From Verrucomicrobiales bacterium (GTDB lineage: Bacteria; Verrucomicrobiota; Verrucomicrobiia; Limisphaerales; RI-55), in assembly GCA_003484235.1 (NCBI GenBank), contig DNDP01000476.1:627-5942 (forward strand): a stretch of 5,316 bases of DNA. Reading direction: 5' to 3'. This document shows, one piece after another, positions 4,076-5,316 of the stretch (position 1 is the stretch's first letter; every line of letters begins with the position of its first letter). The translations under genes and the position numbers were made by a program. A model generated the notes under the pieces. The model saw nothing but the letters and a program-made list of their open reading frames with translations, ran no database searches and had not been told where the DNA came from.

Positions 4076-5316
4076 GCTCCCGCCTGGAGCTTCACCCGCA
4101 CCAGCAGGTCCTTGCTCTCCACGGCTTCACCGACCTTCACGTCGATCGTTTCCACCACGCCGTCACTGGGCGCGTAGATCGTCGTCTGCATCTTCATCGC
4201 CTCGAGCGTGAGCAGCTTGTCACCCTTGGCCACCTTGCTGCCGACGCTGACCGAGATCGCGGTGACCACGCCCGGGATGGGTGCTCCGACCTGGCCCGGG
4301 TTGGCGGGGTCGGCCTTGGTCCGGCTCTTGGGCTTGACCTGGCTGGACTTGTCGGCGACCTGGGTTTCGCGCGAAACGCCGTTGAGCTCGAAGGTGATGG
4401 CCCGTTTGCCCTCCTCGTCCACGTCGCCCATCTGCAGCAGCTTGATGAAGAGCGTCTTGCCCTCCTCGATGTCCACGGAGATCTCCTCGCCGGTACGCAG
4501 ACCGTAGAAGAACGCCGGCGTCGGCAGGTTCGCCAGGTCGCCGTGTTCGCGCCGGATCTTCATGAAGTCCGCAAACACCTGGGGATACATCAGGTGGCTG
4601 TAGAGCAGGTCGTCGGTGATCTCGCGCTTGAACTTGGCGGTGAGCTCCTTGCGCAGCTTCTCGAGATTGACCGGCTTGAGCCCGCTGCCCGGCCGGCCCT
4701 TTTGTGGTTTGCGATCCCCCAGGATCACCTGCTGCAGCTTCCTGGGCCAGCCGCCGAGCGGCTGTCCCAGGCCGCCCATCATCATGTCGATGACCGATTC
4801 GGGGAACGGCGTGCTGCCGGGCTCCAGGTTCAGGACGTCCGCCGGCTTGATGCCGCGCGTGACGAGGAACATCGTCATGTCGCCCACCACCTTGCTGCTG
4901 GGGGTGACCTTCACGATGTCGCCGAAGAGCTGGTTCACCTCGGCGTAGGTGCGGGCAATCTCCGGCCAGTGGTTCGCCAAGCCCATGCTGGCGGCCTGTT
5001 CTTTCAGGTTCGTGTACTGCCCTCCCGGCATTTCGTGGAGATACACCTCCGCCGTGCCGCTGCGCGGCGCGCTGTCGAATGGCGCGTAGAAGTCGCGCAC
5101 ACGGTCCCAGTAGTCCGAGAATTCGTTCAGCGCATCCACATCCAGCCCGGTGTCGCGGGTCTGATGTTTCAGTGCGGCGACGATGGAATTGAGATTCGGC
5201 TGGCTGGTGGAGCCGGACATCGACGCAATCGCGCAGTCCACCACGTCCACGCCGGCGTCGGCGGCCGTCAGGACCGAGGCGGCGTTGATGCCGCTGGTGT
5301 CGTGCGTGTGGAAATG
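4072..5316 (-). CDS. pyc: Pyruvate carboxylase, C-terminal 414 residues (partial)
   Basis: This enzyme makes oxaloacetate from pyruvate, bicarbonate and ATP (EC 6.4.1.1), with biotin as carboxyl carrier. The window shows the end of the carboxyltransferase domain and all that follows; the frame is open to the window edge. Visible residues 1-9 are HFHTHDTSG, containing the metal-binding HxH. MPGGQYTNL occurs at about 74-82 and KVTPSSKVVGD near 115-125. The PYC/OADA conserved region includes YPQVFADF, PAFFYG and ISVDIEEGKTLFIKL. GAPIPGVVTAISV opens the C-terminal biotinyl domain, where EAMKM carries the biotinylated Lys375 (codon at 4192-4194). A GTG at 5248-5250 is not the start, since conserved sequence continues upstream. 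The single-chain form is favoured over an oxaloacetate decarboxylase alpha subunit by the PYC-like motifs, but the N-terminal half is unseen, so a separate biotin carboxylase subunit is not excluded. It heads an ATGA-linked operon with nadD and rsfS. Confidence 0.94.
   Translation of the reverse strand, partial: HFHTHDTSGINAASVLTAADAGVDVVDCAIASMSGSTSQPNLNSIVAALKHQTRDTGLDVDALNEFSDYWDRVRDFYAPFDSAPRSGTAEVYLHEMPGGQYTNLKEQAASMGLANHWPEIARTYAEVNQLFGDIVKVTPSSKVVGDMTMFLVTRGIKPADVLNLEPGSTPFPESVIDMMMGGLGQPLGGWPRKLQQVILGDRKPQKGRPGSGLKPVNLEKLRKELTAKFKREITDDLLYSHLMYPQVFADFMKIRREHGDLANLPTPAFFYGLRTGEEISVDIEEGKTLFIKLLQMGDVDEEGKRAITFELNGVSRETQVADKSSQVKPKSRTKADPANPGQVGAPIPGVVTAISVSVGSKVAKGDKLLTLEAMKMQTTIYAPSDGVVETIDVKVGEAVESKDLLVRVKLQAGA

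Noticed and set aside
3485..4177. Plus-strand open frame of 230 codons opposite nadD
   Set aside because: It is antisense to a gene with clear catalytic motifs and shows no recognisable domain.
5248..5250. GTG as start of the pyruvate carboxylase gene
   Set aside because: The conserved HTHDTSG metal-binding segment lies upstream in frame, so the gene continues past the window edge.

Overview
This is a GC-rich bacterial window that is almost fully coding. Three blocks can be read from sequence. Taxonomy cannot be fixed from 5.3 kb. The composition and gene style would fit Verrucomicrobiota (Opitutales-like), but this is only an impression.

Block 1 (1-2253, minus strand) is an efflux operon with an elaborate leader. 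In transcription order it has: a good sigma70-type promoter (2225-2253); a 34-codon ORF that starts about 14 nt after the -10 box (2106-2210); a strong intrinsic terminator directly behind it (2048-2085); an unrecognised 64-aa protein (1815-2009); a YedA-like EamA/DMT exporter (853-1818); and a MATE-family antiporter cut by the window start (1-831). The three downstream genes are tightly coupled (ATGA overlap, then a 21-nt gap). There is little room for a promoter between the terminator and the 64-aa gene, so readthrough probably controls the operon. The leader can form a four-segment set of alternative pairings like a trp-type attenuator. Segment 1 pairs with 2, 2 with 3, and 3 with 4. Segment 2 is an exact 9-nt copy of the terminator's 3' arm and lies inside the small ORF, over an Arg-Ala-Pro-Gly-Gly-Gly-Gly run. 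This putative ribosome-sensing attenuator is the most interesting object in the window.

Block 2 (2431-3075, plus strand) is a lone lipoprotein of the polysaccharide export family (Poly_export plus SLBB), transcribed divergently from block 1.

Block 3 (3072-5316, minus strand) is a housekeeping operon: the C-terminal part of pyruvate carboxylase (cut by the window end), nadD and rsfS. Each junction is a 4-nt ATGA overlap. It converges on block 2, and the two stop codons share one CTAG. The operon joins anaplerosis, NAD synthesis and ribosome silencing, all tied to the energy state of the cell. nadD-rsfS is a common bacterial pair; its attachment to pyc is less usual as far as I know.

I see no tRNA, rRNA, CRISPR array, insertion sequence or integrase.
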